Of a stretch of 64,000 nucleotides of DNA, positions 19,520 to 29,629 are shown one piece after another. The stretch is from Mantis religiosa (lineage: Eukaryota; Arthropoda; Insecta; Mantodea; Mantidae). The notes under the pieces are model-generated. The model searched no databases and was not told the origin of the DNA. It saw only the letters and a list, made by a program, of their open reading frames with translations. The position numbers and the translations under genes are program-made. How positions within the stretch are numbered: position 1 is the stretch's first letter; each line of letters opens with the position of its first letter. Location: assembly GCA_030765055.1 (NCBI GenBank), contig CM060950.1, positions 275,026,540-275,090,539 of the forward strand, given 5' to 3'.

Positions 19520-21733
19520 AAAAATTTAAAAGTAAGTGTTGTTTAGTGTCATTCATCAACTCCCTTTAAATTTAATTCAATGGGAACGTTACAAGGGATC
19601 CTTCAGAGTTGGCAAACATGTTTAATAACTTTTTTGTTTCAGTAGGTCAAAGTATCTCCAAAACACAACTCAGGCAGCATAACGGTAGCATTCAACCAGT
19701 GAAATTCAATAGTTTTAACTACTCATACATTTATTTTTATAACCAACCAACAAAAAAGAAATAATAAACAATATAGGAAGCATCAAAACTAAAAATAATG
19801 TTGGCTATGATAACATCCCAATAAAACTAATAAAAGTTTGCAAAGAATCCATAGCTAGTCCTCTAGTGGACATTATTAACTCAATAGTAGCAAATGGAAT
19901 TTTCCCTGATAGTCTCAAAGTAGCTAAAGTTATTCCAGTATTCAAGAAAGGAAATAAAGTAGCGATGGACAATTATAGGCCTATTTCTGTATTACCCTCT
20001 TTAGCCAAGATGGTGGAAAAAGTAATTTATTCTAGAATCGTTACTTTCCTTGACAGCTTTCATCTCATATCAGACTGCCAAAATGGATTTGTCTGTGGAA
20101 AATCTACCATATCCGCAGCTTCAACATTTCTTGAGTACGTAATTGATAGCATTGATGCAGGTAATTTTGCAGGTGGGGTTTTATTAGATCTATCAAAAGC
20201 TTTCGATTGTGTCAATACAAAAATTCTATTAAATAAACTTGAATGTATTGGACTCAGACGTCTAAGTAATAACCTGATACAATCCTACATGACTAACAGA
20301 ACACAATATGTACAACTGAAATGTAAACAAGGTGACTTCATTTCAAAACCTGTAGAGGTACAGTCTGGCATGTCCCGGAGGTCTATTTTGGAACCTTTAT
20401 TGTTTATTCTGTATATTAACGACATAAAAACTGTGGTACAGGGTAATGTAGCTTTAAGTTTGTATGCAGACGATGCCACACTGGGTTTCAGCAACAGCAA
20501 CTTACTAAATCTAGAAATCGATGCAAATTTGACCTCCAATATCGTGGCACAGTATTTTAATATCAGGCTGTATACTAATGCACAAAAAAGCGAATTAATT
20601 CTATTTGATTTTAAGAAACGTCCTTTCTAACCTTAGCTTAATATAGGCAGTAGTCTGGTCCAGTGTGTAAAAAGTGTAAATATTTTAGGTTTAATCTTTG
20701 ATGACAAGTCAACTTTGAGCAACCACAATGAAAAACTAGAAAGTAAATTAAGCTCAGGACTTTTTGTGTTGCAATATTTAGCCAATTTTCTCTCAGTAGA
20801 TAACTTGTAAGTTGGTATATTTCACATTAATATATATTCACACATTTCTTATGGCATCGAGCTGTGGGGACACACTTCCAAATTAAACTTTAACAGAATT
20901 TTTCTCGTACAGAAAAGAGCTATCAGATACCTGGCAAAAATAACACGTACGTGTTCATGCCGGCCGTATTTTAAAAAGTTAAACATACTTACTCTTCCCT
21001 GCATATTTATTCTGTGAACAATACTTTTTGTACATAACAGGAATATAACCTCCACAAATGAAACAAGGGGAAAGAATAACTATATAGTTAAAGGTCACAG
21101 GCTAAAACTATTTGAACATAAGCCCCAATACTTTGGTCCAAAACTACTTAAATAAGCTTCCGGAAAGTCTAAAAATACTGTGTCAGCTGCTAAGTTTAAA
21201 TCTAAACTGACTAAATTCTTGTTAAGCAGAGCCTATTACAGTATAGATGAATATTTTGATGGCAACTTTGATGATTTTGAATAATTATGTGTGCGTGTGT
21301 GTGTGACATTTGTTCTTTTTTTTTTTTGACATTTCTAATTGTTTACTTTTAAGAGAGAGTATGTATTACAAATGACATGGCTTAATTGTGTTCAAACACT
21401 GTATTAAGTTGCAATAAATATATATACACCTGTATACATTGTAATAAAGAAGCTAGAGAAGTTTACAGTTTTGTGAAAGCTCTCACATTCCAACAAAGCA
21501 TGCTTTAGTTTTATTCCAGGCTTCTTAAGTATGAAAACATTTTGCATTTATAGGTTCTGACTGTGCTTAGCAGACTTAGAGCTTATACTTAAGTTTTCAT
21601 TGTCAAAATGGCATCCAAAGTATAAAGTGGTGCTGCTTAAGAGCAACTTCCTTCAAGTGCGTTCAAATTTACATATCTTTATAACAAAGAACTAAACTGT
21701 TAAAGCATATACAGAAATAGTTGTAAGAATGTT

Positions 21734-21734
<1 letters not shown>

Positions 21735-21776
<42 letters not shown>
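21735..21776. repeat. (GT)n microsatellite
   Basis: About 20 GT units followed by an AT-alternating stretch to about 21795. Confidence 0.9.
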
Positions 21777-21783
<7 letters not shown>

Positions 21784-21924
21784 ATATATATATATGATAT
21801 TTTTATATGAAACCAAAGGTAACTTCTTGAAGGGAGATGCTCGTATGTCATTCAGATATAAACCTTAAATGTTGGTTTTCTGTGCTTAATGTTTGTAAGA
21901 AACAATGTTTATTAATTTTTGCAG

Positions 21925-22027
21925 ACATATAGTTGTATTGTGTAAGAATGAAGAAAAGAGTTTTGGTCTTGCTATTACTGCTGTTCTGCACTTTAGCTGT
22001 CATAATTTCTATGTATAGCCCCAAATG
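21925..22027 (+). other. Candidate host exon encoding a signal anchor, weak
   Basis: An acceptor-like TTAATTTTTGCAG ends at 21924. ATG 21948 opens a frame reading MKKRVLVLLLLLFCTLAV then IISMYSPKW, a textbook signal peptide or type II membrane anchor (basic start, ~17 hydrophobic residues). A possible but weak donor GT is at 22028; otherwise the frame stops at TAG 22035. Such exons begin many secreted or Golgi proteins. No downstream exon was recognised, so this could be chance. Confidence 0.25.
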
Positions 22028-22039
22028 GTGGTTTTAGCA

Positions 22040-22975
22040 TAAAACGATAGTCATACCTACTCTTGTGAACAAGATCTCCTGCAGTATTTTGTTCCTCTGA
22101 TTAATAACAGCATTATACCGCTCATAAAAGTTAAAGGCATATGAACGCTGGCCAATGCTCAAGCAAGGCGCTGTTCCGTGTATATAAGTGCAGTTTTACC
22201 CGCCAGCAAAGGTTTTAGCTATTCTTCCCATAATTAAGCAACACATTAAATATTCCTAAAACATTAATATCTTACCTTGACACACGTCGCAGCAGTTGAA
22301 CAGCAAGCACAGTTTCCAATATAGTAACTTGCCTTCCGACTTCATGGATCTTTCCCGGAGATTGAAACACGAGTATGCTCCCTTTTTCTAAGGATGAAGC
22401 TGCTTCACTACAAATTCCTGACACTGTGTGCACACTACCTACATCACAAGGTTACAGAGTTAATTGCTGGGATTTTGTCAAATCTACAGTTGCCATATAT
22501 CCTGTATTGGATATTGCCACTCCTATATTGGATATTGCCACTCGTAAAAACTTGTTCATATTAAATATAATATTTCTGCCCTGAGAATGAATCACTTCAC
22601 GTTTGTTGATCGAAAAATCACTTGTCCCAGCTTTGAGGGACATGTTCACGCACTCGGATCACAAACACCAGAAAAAAGAGGTGTATAATAATCATTTAAT
22701 GTAATATTAATAATATTTCAGCTCAAGTTCAACACACAACTTAACGATGTCAATTTTTTTAACAAAACGACACCTCTACTCTTAAAATGAACTGAAAATT
22801 AACTCTGTTTTAAACTGCATGACTTCTGTTTTAATAGTAGGTGCATTATTTATTGCTGGAGCTAAATGTTATGAGGAAAGAATGGTTGTGTTTTGTGTTA
22901 TTAATCGACTCCTAATTAACTTAATGTGTTTTTCAGGCTTATCTGTGTTGAAATGGATGGATGTTGGGTGTAATC
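22040..22975. other. No gene seen
   Basis: AT-rich DNA. The only structure noted is a ~20-bp direct duplication (TATTGGATATTGCCACTC repeated) at about 22503-22543. The open frame at 22375-22584 has no recognisable motif. Confidence 0.4.
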
Positions 22976-22978
22976 ATA

Positions 22979-23410
22979 ACCATGTGAAGATGAAAGTGCA
23001 TCGCTCGTGTTATAAGTATCGTAGCGACAGGATTTTTGTACGGTCATGATCAGAAAGTAAAATTCTTTCTTGTTATAAGATTGGCATCTGTAATTTTCAC
23101 ATATTTATACATAACATGTAACCATAACTTGTTAAGATAAAACGGCTTCGCTCCTGTTCTAAGTATCATAGAGACAGGATTTTTGTATGGTCATGATCAA
23201 AATATAACATTCTTTCTTATTATAAGATAGGTATCTGTAATACTCAAATATTTATCTGTAATGTTTAACCTTAACTATGTGAAAGATAAAATGTGCATTG
23301 CTCGTGTTCTAAGCATCGTAAAAACAGGATTTTTGTATGGCCATGATCAGAAAGTAAAATTCTTTCTTATTATAAGATTGGCATCTGTCATTTTTCAAAC
23401 ATTAATCCGA
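22979..23410. repeat. Three-unit tandem repeat, ~146-bp period
   Basis: Three diverged units start near 22979, 23121 and 23270. Each contains a CTCGTGTTNTAAGNATCGTA-like segment, ACAGGATTTTTGTA, GGTCATGATCA and ATTCTTTCTTNTTATAAGAT blocks in the same order. No coding frame is shared. It may be a short satellite or minisatellite array. Confidence 0.7.
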
Positions 23411-23448
23411 GTGTAATTAATATAATGTTCTCAGCTCAGGCGCACAAG

Positions 23449-23565
23449 ATGTGTGTACCACATTTGGCAGCGCTGCTTGGCGGAGCAATTGGCTGGAGTC
23501 TGCAGTATGGCCCACCTCCATATGCCTTTAATGTTTGCAAAGATTATAGTCATATGTCTAAATAA
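23449..23565 (+). CDS. Small ORF of 38 codons, unknown
   Basis: ATG 23449 to TAA 23563-23565, in a short GC-richer island within AT-rich DNA. It reads MCVPHLAALLGGAIGWSL and then a YGPPPYAF segment. An acceptor-like TTCTCAG lies just upstream (to 23434). The composition is protein-like, but the length is too small to be confident and I recognise no family. Confidence 0.15.
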   Translation: MCVPHLAALLGGAIGWSLQYGPPPYAFNVCKDYSHMSK

Positions 23566-23739
23566 GGTCTATTTTTTCTGGGCATTTAACCAACATTAAT
23601 ATTTTGTGATTCATCACCAAGTAATGTGTAATTTTATTGCCATTTTAAAATTTGAATATGTGATGTCTTTCCAGTTTTGCAGTTGATTTTTAAGCGATGT
23701 ATGAATATATGGTATTTAATTTATTCAATGTTCAAAAAA

Positions 23740-24340
23740 TCTTGTGCTACTCTTAATCTGGAATCTGGCCCTTTTCCTATTAGGAAACCCCTTTACTACA
23801 TTTACATGTTTCGTATGTGTTTTTTTTCTTTCCACCCCTCTACTGTTTACTTTTAATAGTCCATCTTGCATCAGTTTATTAATAGTTGTAATTGTTGCCT
23901 TTCCCGGTCTTATTTCTACTTGTACCTCTCTCGTTTGACGACTCCATTACCCTCTTTGTTCCCCATCAGACTGTCTTTCATAACCTTAAAGTCACTGATG
24001 TTCCTATCATTGCTGTGCTAAGCATAATTAGCTACACTTTGCCATATGCATTTCTAAAAGTAAATTACGCGTCATATCCAATGCCAACAACCATAACCAG
24101 CCTTCTACCACCTCTTCTGCCCACACGATAAGCCTCAGTTATTTTCTGTCCCTCTTTTATTTTCTTGAACCTCCATTCTTTGTATTTCACTTTTTAATTT
24201 CTCTTCTTCGTTTCCCAATCTTTCTTCAATGTTTCTCCCAAAATCTCATGTTCTCTGTTAGGGCCAAGATTAACTTCACTTCCTCCAGTAACTAGCAGTA
24301 TATCAATCACAGATAAAAGGGAGAAGATGTTCTCCATTTA
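23740..24340 (-). pseudogene. Decayed minus-strand ORF, possibly retroelement
   Basis: On minus, ATG near 24333 opens about 47 codons (MENIFSLLSVIDILLVTGG then SEVNLGPN). The GGSEVNLGP run resembles the 2A-like DxExNPGP motif that precedes some retroelement ORFs, with Leu in place of the first Pro. Further along, other frames give ITEAYRVGRRGGRRLVMVV, reminiscent of an RRM-type block in ORF1 proteins. Stops and shifts are frequent. Assignment to a retroelement is a guess. Confidence 0.25.
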
Positions 24341-25297
24341 TGCTTTTTTATTTTTTTTTCTGTTCCATATCCCTTTCATATCAAGGAATACCAAAATTTG
24401 TGCTGTATCTCAATCCTTGTTCCCATTGCTACTTAGTCTCTTCTCGCATCTTAACCTGGAGCCTCTAACAAACACAACTGCCCTCCCCTATTGCTGTCTT
24501 AGCACCAGTTGTGGTATTTATTTTTATTTGTTGTGAAATTTTCACAAGAATTAAAAACAGAAGTATTTTATGTGAATCTAGTCTCCTCTTAAAATCTCTT
24601 CTTACATATATAAGCTTTGGACCATAGAATCAGTTGCAAGAATATAGTTGATCATACATGCTAAGCAATTCATTTATTTTCAAATTTTTGCAAGTAAGCC
24701 TATGGAAATAGCAAGTGTCAGTATACACTAATATCTTTAAATAGACACTAGATTCTTTTTTTGTTCTTTGAAGCAGACTATTTAGTTATTTAATGCTGTC
24801 TGCTGATCTTAATTTGATATTCATTGATTTCTTGCGAGAGTTACCAGGAATGTTACTAAATAAAATAATTTATTTTTGTTGTTCAGATACAAAATTATAA
24901 ATATAATTAAATAGCAAAGGATAAAAAGATATACAGTTTGAAAATATAGACAGTTTTGGATTATAATGTTGTGCTTTCTTTCACCATTTCCTTACCACAA
25001 CTTAATAATATTCAGCATATAATGCTTAAATAAGATATAGGAAGTATTACATTGGAACATAAAGTCAACATGAGATCTCATTGGAAATTAGTGTTTTGAT
25101 ATCCTTTTAATCTATGCCAGCCAGTTTAGAGGGTACTTCGAAGTTTCAATGTTAGAAAAAGTGACAAAAACAGGACAATTCTTTTTGGTAAGTCACGTGT
25201 AATTAACGTATATGAAGCCAAAAATAGTGGAAAAAGAAAAAATTAAAACAGAAAGAAATACATATAGTTACACATAAGGCCTCCCAGACCCCACATA
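24341..25297. other. No gene seen
   Basis: AT-rich sequence without a recognisable gene, repeat or transposon end. Confidence 0.4.
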
Positions 25298-25350
25298 ACC
25301 AACCGTGTTCTGCCAAGTTCACAACCAACCATGTTCTGCCAAGTTGCACC
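25298..25350. repeat. Two-unit 26-bp direct repeat
   Basis: AACCAACCGTGTTCTGCCAA and AACCAACCATGTTCTGCCAA, each followed by a GTT(C/G)CAC-like end. Confidence 0.7.
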
Positions 25351-26300
25351 TAACGGCGTTAAAAGTTCAATAAATATAAATCGAAGTTAAATACTTAAGT
25401 TCTTATGATTACAGTTACACATCAGAATTATCATTGTAGTTATGCAAATTCATAAGTTGCTCACAAGTTGTTCTCTCTTAAACGTCAATAAACAAAATAA
25501 CAGTCCGTTGACCACGACAAAAGAAAATATTCTCTCCACAGCTGTATTTGTTTCTGGGTTTATTATAGCAAAATCAACAAATTGCAGTAAGTTTGTTCAC
25601 TTAAACATTTGGATCTTTACATTATCTTGGAGTTCACAACATTATGCAAATGGTTTGACTTCACTGACAGTGAATTTACTGCTTTTGGTATCACTAATTG
25701 CTTTTAGGCTGCTTTGAGCTTCATCCCGAGTTAGTGGTTTTGCAACTTAATCCAATGGAATACTATTAATGACTGGAAGTAGTGAGACTAGACATGGGAG
25801 TATTCAAATGCAAAATTTTGGTTCTTTTGATTCTTGAATCAAAGATTCTTCTTTCATTATATTTTGAATCCTGTATACTGTATTCAAATCCTTCCATTAG
25901 ATGGGTGCAGGTGCACTGAAGCCTAAACTGAATGCAGAACTCAATTGAGTGTAGCTTTACTGTAAATCTCATTAGCGCGTGAATCTTAAAGGTCATATGT
26001 GCTGCCACATCCAATGAAGAGGGGAGAGAGATGCTGACAAGAAAGAAATTTGTGAATTTCATACACAGATATGTATATATCTTATGTGTCATGAACTTCT
26101 TTCCATTTCAAAGCTAACAACTGTTCCCTAACCACCTTATATATATGATCATGTTTGAAATATTAAATTATGGACTATATGCATATATGGTGTAATCAGT
26201 AAACTACAATTAATTTTATGTATCTGAAACTAAATTCATATTTGTACTGTTGATGTACTCTGGTGACCAACTCTCCCATATTTTCAGGCTCAGTGTTCTC
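25351..26300. other. No gene seen
   Basis: AT-rich DNA with short open frames on both strands, none bearing a recognisable motif. Confidence 0.4.
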
Positions 26301-26318
26301 CCGTTATTTTTTTTTTTT

Positions 26319-26324
<6 letters not shown>

Positions 26325-26379
<55 letters not shown>
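26325..26379. repeat. (CT)n microsatellite
   Basis: About 27 TC units preceded by a 13-base T run. The apparent Ser/Leu-rich open frame across it is an artefact of the repeat. Confidence 0.9.
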
Positions 26380-26382
<3 letters not shown>

Positions 26383-26620
26383 TCTTTTTTGTCATTTTAC
26401 GTCATGTGCAAATATTTTTCAAGGATTTAAATTTTGCACGTGCAGCCAGAATGTGTTGCACGTTGGACAGCAGAAATCTGCTCTTCTCGTCTGCAAGCCA
26501 ATGAATGCTTGCTCCATGCCTTCACTTCCTTTCTTCCAATAGTTCTTTCCAGTATGTTTGGAATGAAAATACAGAAGTAGAAACAATTGTTCAAATTTTG
26601 TATTAGTTTCTTTGTGAATA

Positions 26621-27250
26621 TTGAGGAATTCCACTCTTAGTTTTATGGAATCTCATGAAGCTGTACAGTTGAAAGTTAATAAAGTTAGAGAAAGGAAGAT
26701 AGATTTTTCCGGTAGTGGTACTCATAAATTGTTAGCCATTGTTTTTTATTCAAATTTGAAATCTACTAGTGAGAAAATCTTCATTCAATTCTATAATTCA
26801 TATTCTTACTTAATTAACAAATTTCATGGTAGTTTAATTCCACTATGTCTAAAAAGGGAATTAGCATTCAATGACATACATGGAGTTGTGAAATGTGCCA
26901 GGCTGGATTGTGTGAATGAAGATCACTTATATGAGGAATTTTGTAGTTATAATGCTGCAATTAAATGTGCTGTCTCTTTAGAGGGTAGAGTTAGCCAGAA
27001 GTGGATAAAAGTTTGTACCAGTTTGAAATCAAATAATGTGAATTTTGAGAACTTAGGTAAGCTGGTAGGTTATGTTACGAGTACACCAGGAAGTAATGCT
27101 CACACCAGGAGTATTTTCTTTTATGAACAACAAGTGGACAGATGTAAGGAATAGAAGTAGTAGAAACCTAATCAAAGCTGAATTGCAAGTTGCTGTAAAT
27201 TTTCCTTATTTGTGCAATAAATTCCCTGAATTTGCTAAAATGATATAAAA
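26621..27250 (+). pseudogene. hAT transposase C-terminal half, decayed
   Basis: The 177-codon frame 26621-27154 carries a C-terminal hAT region ending in LGKLVGYVTSTPGSNAHTRS, matching the hAT dimerisation block (usually SIPGSNAxxERVFS). A frameshift then gives NNKWTDVRNRSSRNLIKAEL and LQVAVNFPYLCNKF. No catalytic N-terminal half or inverted repeats were found. It resembles ZBED5-like domesticated or relic hAT proteins; the frameshift argues for relic. Confidence 0.6.
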
Positions 27251-27259
27251 CTATGCAAA

Positions 27260-27930
27260 ATCTGTTGCAAAACATGTGTTATTTGTGAAGTGTAATTAAA
27301 TAGTTATCATTTACAAATACTGCTCCTTTTTTTTTTGTGCTCCCAATCTGCCTTATTTTTTGTCAAGGATATAGAAAGAAAGTTTCCCTTGGCTCTTCTT
27401 TCTAATATACGACACGGCTATTTTTTTCTAATTCCTTCACACTTTTTGATGTTTTTATATACAACCATAATTTTTAATATAATTTCTGTGCTTTTTAGTG
27501 CAATTTCGTGTTGGAGGGCATTCTTTTAATAATTTAATATTGAATTCAGTGCAGCTAAACTGTTCTTGCTTCTCCACTGAATGCAATGCTGCCAACAGTC
27601 TTACTTGTCCCAAAATTACACTATATCAACCGGTCAAATTTTGTTACTCATGCACTGCTTTGCAAATAATCAATCCTACGACACGACGACAATGGACTGT
27701 ATTGGACTGGTTCGGCTACTGCCGCGGAGTGTGCATGATGTCAAATGATACCAAGTATACTGCAAGGGAGAAAATTGGCAGTTCTCTGAGGTTATGTTGA
27801 GTCTCCTGTCAGATAACAGATTACATTTGACCTCTCAACATCGACAGGGATTATTGGAGCAAATCCAAAATATATCATTGTAGGTTCCATTTCTACAGAA
27901 TTCTTACCTTGTGGAATTTTTTAAATGTTT
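27260..27930. other. No gene seen
   Basis: AT-rich spacer between two hAT relics in opposite orientation. The 27498-27800 open frame has no recognisable motif. Confidence 0.4.
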
Positions 27931-27936
27931 CTAAGT

Positions 27937-29345
27937 TTATCTAGGTCCCAATTTACGATAACACTTTTCGCTAACTAATGAACCCCGTTTCCTTGGTACA
28001 CTGTCCAGTCTTTGCACTGCATTATCCATAATTTTCACTGACTTCATTAAGGGTTGTCCTCCTCCTTGAAGCTGGCAGATCACTTTTGGCAGGAACCCAA
28101 ACTCGGCCGCAATGAATGTTAAGTCATTTTTCACTTCCGAAGAGTTGGGAAGTTTCTTGGCTGCTACAATTGAAGATGCTTCATCATCCAGAATATTCAC
28201 CACCTCAGTTATACTCTGGAAATAACTAGAATACTCTGAAAATTTGAAGCGCAGTTAAGTGCAGTTGAGATCCATGTCCCCCAACTCATGATAGGTTGGG
28301 GTGGGAGGACAGAGGTGCACCTGGTGCAATGGATTTAAATGCCAGGATTCTTGATGGGGTTTTCATAATGATCTACTTAATACTGTAAACAAGTATCACA
28401 TCTCTTCTGACACCCTATGAAAGCCATGTACTACGCAGGTCAAGTGAAGATGTTTGGAAATAGCACTAAAGCACTCTTAACACTATCCCAGCTTTTTTCA
28501 TATATGGTGCAGCGGCATTGATCAAAAGTATGACGTCGTATTGAATCTCTTCGGGCCATAGCAGCTTGAATGTGTTCAACACCCACTTTTACTACATATG
28601 GCACTGCAAGCGGTGACACTAATGATACAGATGAAGATGGAATGAGATGGTGGGGGAAACTGGAGATCCCGGAGAAAACCCTCCCCAGCGCCATGTCCAC
28701 AAATCTCACTTTGCAGGAACCTGGGATCGAACCCAGGCCGCCTTGATGAGAGCCAATCGGTCTGAACACTCAGCCACGGCGCGGCCTCGCCTTATGTAGG
28801 ATCTAATGCTGCATTAACATTGGCAGTAAAACGACCCATGGTATCAGTTGACTTCTCAATAGAAATTCAGATCCTCTTATTTTTCATTTTATCTTTAAAG
28901 ATGTTCATTGTGTCATCATAACATTTGGCTAAATAACATTTTCACAAACTGAATCGCTGATTACAGATTGGTTAGTATACTTCTCCAAAAACTGCATTAA
29001 TGTAGGATTTTGTCATTTCCAAAAAGGGATTTCAGCACTAAGCAAACCTTTACATAAGTTGAATGCAAATTGGGATTTTTGACTTGAAATTGCATTTACT
29101 ACAGGAAGCAAAGATATCTTCTTCCCAGTGGTCTTGGAAAGTGCATTTTTGTGTTTAATTGTACCAATATGTTGGGATATAAAATGCTGTTTTTGGTACT
29201 TCACTGTGTGCTCGCATATTTTGCATAAAAGTACTTTGCCATTGGTACAAAATACTTGGGATCCAGAAGTTCTAACGTAACTGTGTAATTTACTGTGTAA
29301 ACTAGCCCTACCCAACACGGTGCCAGCGGGTGCCATGAAGCCCAA
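27937..29345 (-). pseudogene. hAT transposase relic with BED-type zinc finger
   Basis: Starts near 29345 on minus. The 29345-29013 frame has LLCKICEHTVKYQKQHFISQ followed by HIGTIKHKNAL, a C-x2-C...H-x5-H BED-type finger, then KSQFAFNLCKGLLSAEIPFWK. This is the order seen in CGGBP1/ZBED-like hAT proteins. After a SINE insertion (28560-28786) and decay, the 28203-27937 frame gives FIAAEFGFLPKVICQLQGGG and VKIMDNAVQRLDSVPRKRGS, the mid/C-terminal part of the same group. Several stops; not functional. Confidence 0.6.
28560..28786 (-). mobile_element. SINE family B (tRNA-headed), copy 1
   Basis: Minus-strand head GGCCGCGCCGTGGCTGAG contains box A; GGGTTCGATCC is box B. The body continues through GTAAAAGTGGGTGTTGAACAC. 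The same family is at 32405-32652 on plus. It has no poly(A) and no clear target duplication was found. It interrupts the hAT relic. Confidence 0.8.
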
Positions 29346-29629
29346 AATGTGATTTTCTGGTGCCCTTCTTGAGCCAATTTTTATTCTGAGAATTTCTAAT
29401 TTAAATAATATTTCAGCACAAAATTACTTTCTTGCGAACATTTTAATATACACCCATGACCATGAAACTTACTATTGTACACTCGAAAATGTACTCGTTA
29501 TTTCCTCAACGAATAGTAGACGTGGATGCAGAGTGAGTTCAATCCCAACCAAGGTTTATCACAGCAGTAAGTTCACTCTAAATATTGCTGCTGGTAGTGA
29601 TAACGAGTCGGTTTGTTTGTAGTTATAGC
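29346..29629. other. Short spacer with left hAT target duplication
   Basis: AT-rich, no gene. Its last eight bases (29622-29629, GTTATAGC) are the left target duplication of the element starting at 29630. Confidence 0.5.

Larger units (their letters stand above)
18744..19577 (+). mobile_element. Penelope-like element complex, copy 5
   Basis: Inserted in the CR1-like ORF2. First an 84-bp inverted PLE 3' terminus (18744-18827) lies between two copies of a 29-bp LINE segment (18715-18743 and 18828-18856). Eighteen bases further on the plus-strand PLE body begins (about 18875). It runs through its 3' end near 19445, followed by a second inverted terminus (about 19446-19470) and another plus terminus ending near 19577. 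The LINE frame resumes there (TGGGAACG). It looks like two or three PLE events at nearly the same site. Confidence 0.7.
17498..21284 (+). pseudogene. CR1-like ORF2: endonuclease and reverse transcriptase
   Basis: The endonuclease decodes from about 17500 in several frames: LIHQNVNVITNKID, then AGDFNIN near 17944 and an ISDHSA block near 18140. The RT begins after the PLE complex: NVGYDNIPIKLIK near 19800, KVIPVFKKGNK, NYRPISVLPS, LLDLSKAFDCVN, and catalytic LYADDATLG near 20458. The thumb and C-terminus continue to FDGNFDDFE with stop near 21282. The 19866-20630 frame is 254 codons long without a stop, so decay is moderate. Confidence 0.8.
16404..21430 (+). mobile_element. CR1/Jockey-group LINE, decayed
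   Basis: Plus-strand LINE with an ORF1 containing an SGNH-esterase-like region and an ORF2 with endonuclease and RT. It ends in a short AT-rich trailer with GCAATAAATATATATA near 21411. There is no RNase H after the RT. An esterase-type ORF1 is characteristic of CR1-like elements. A PLE complex at 18744-19577 interrupts it. The 5' limit is uncertain; 16404 is the first plausible ORF1 ATG. Confidence 0.75.

Noticed and set aside
23744..24536. Plus-strand hydrophobic ORFs
   Set aside because: They are pyrimidine-rich translations; the opposite strand decodes more protein-like segments.
26250..26504. 84-codon ORF with a Ser/Leu run
   Set aside because: The run is translation of the (CT)n microsatellite.
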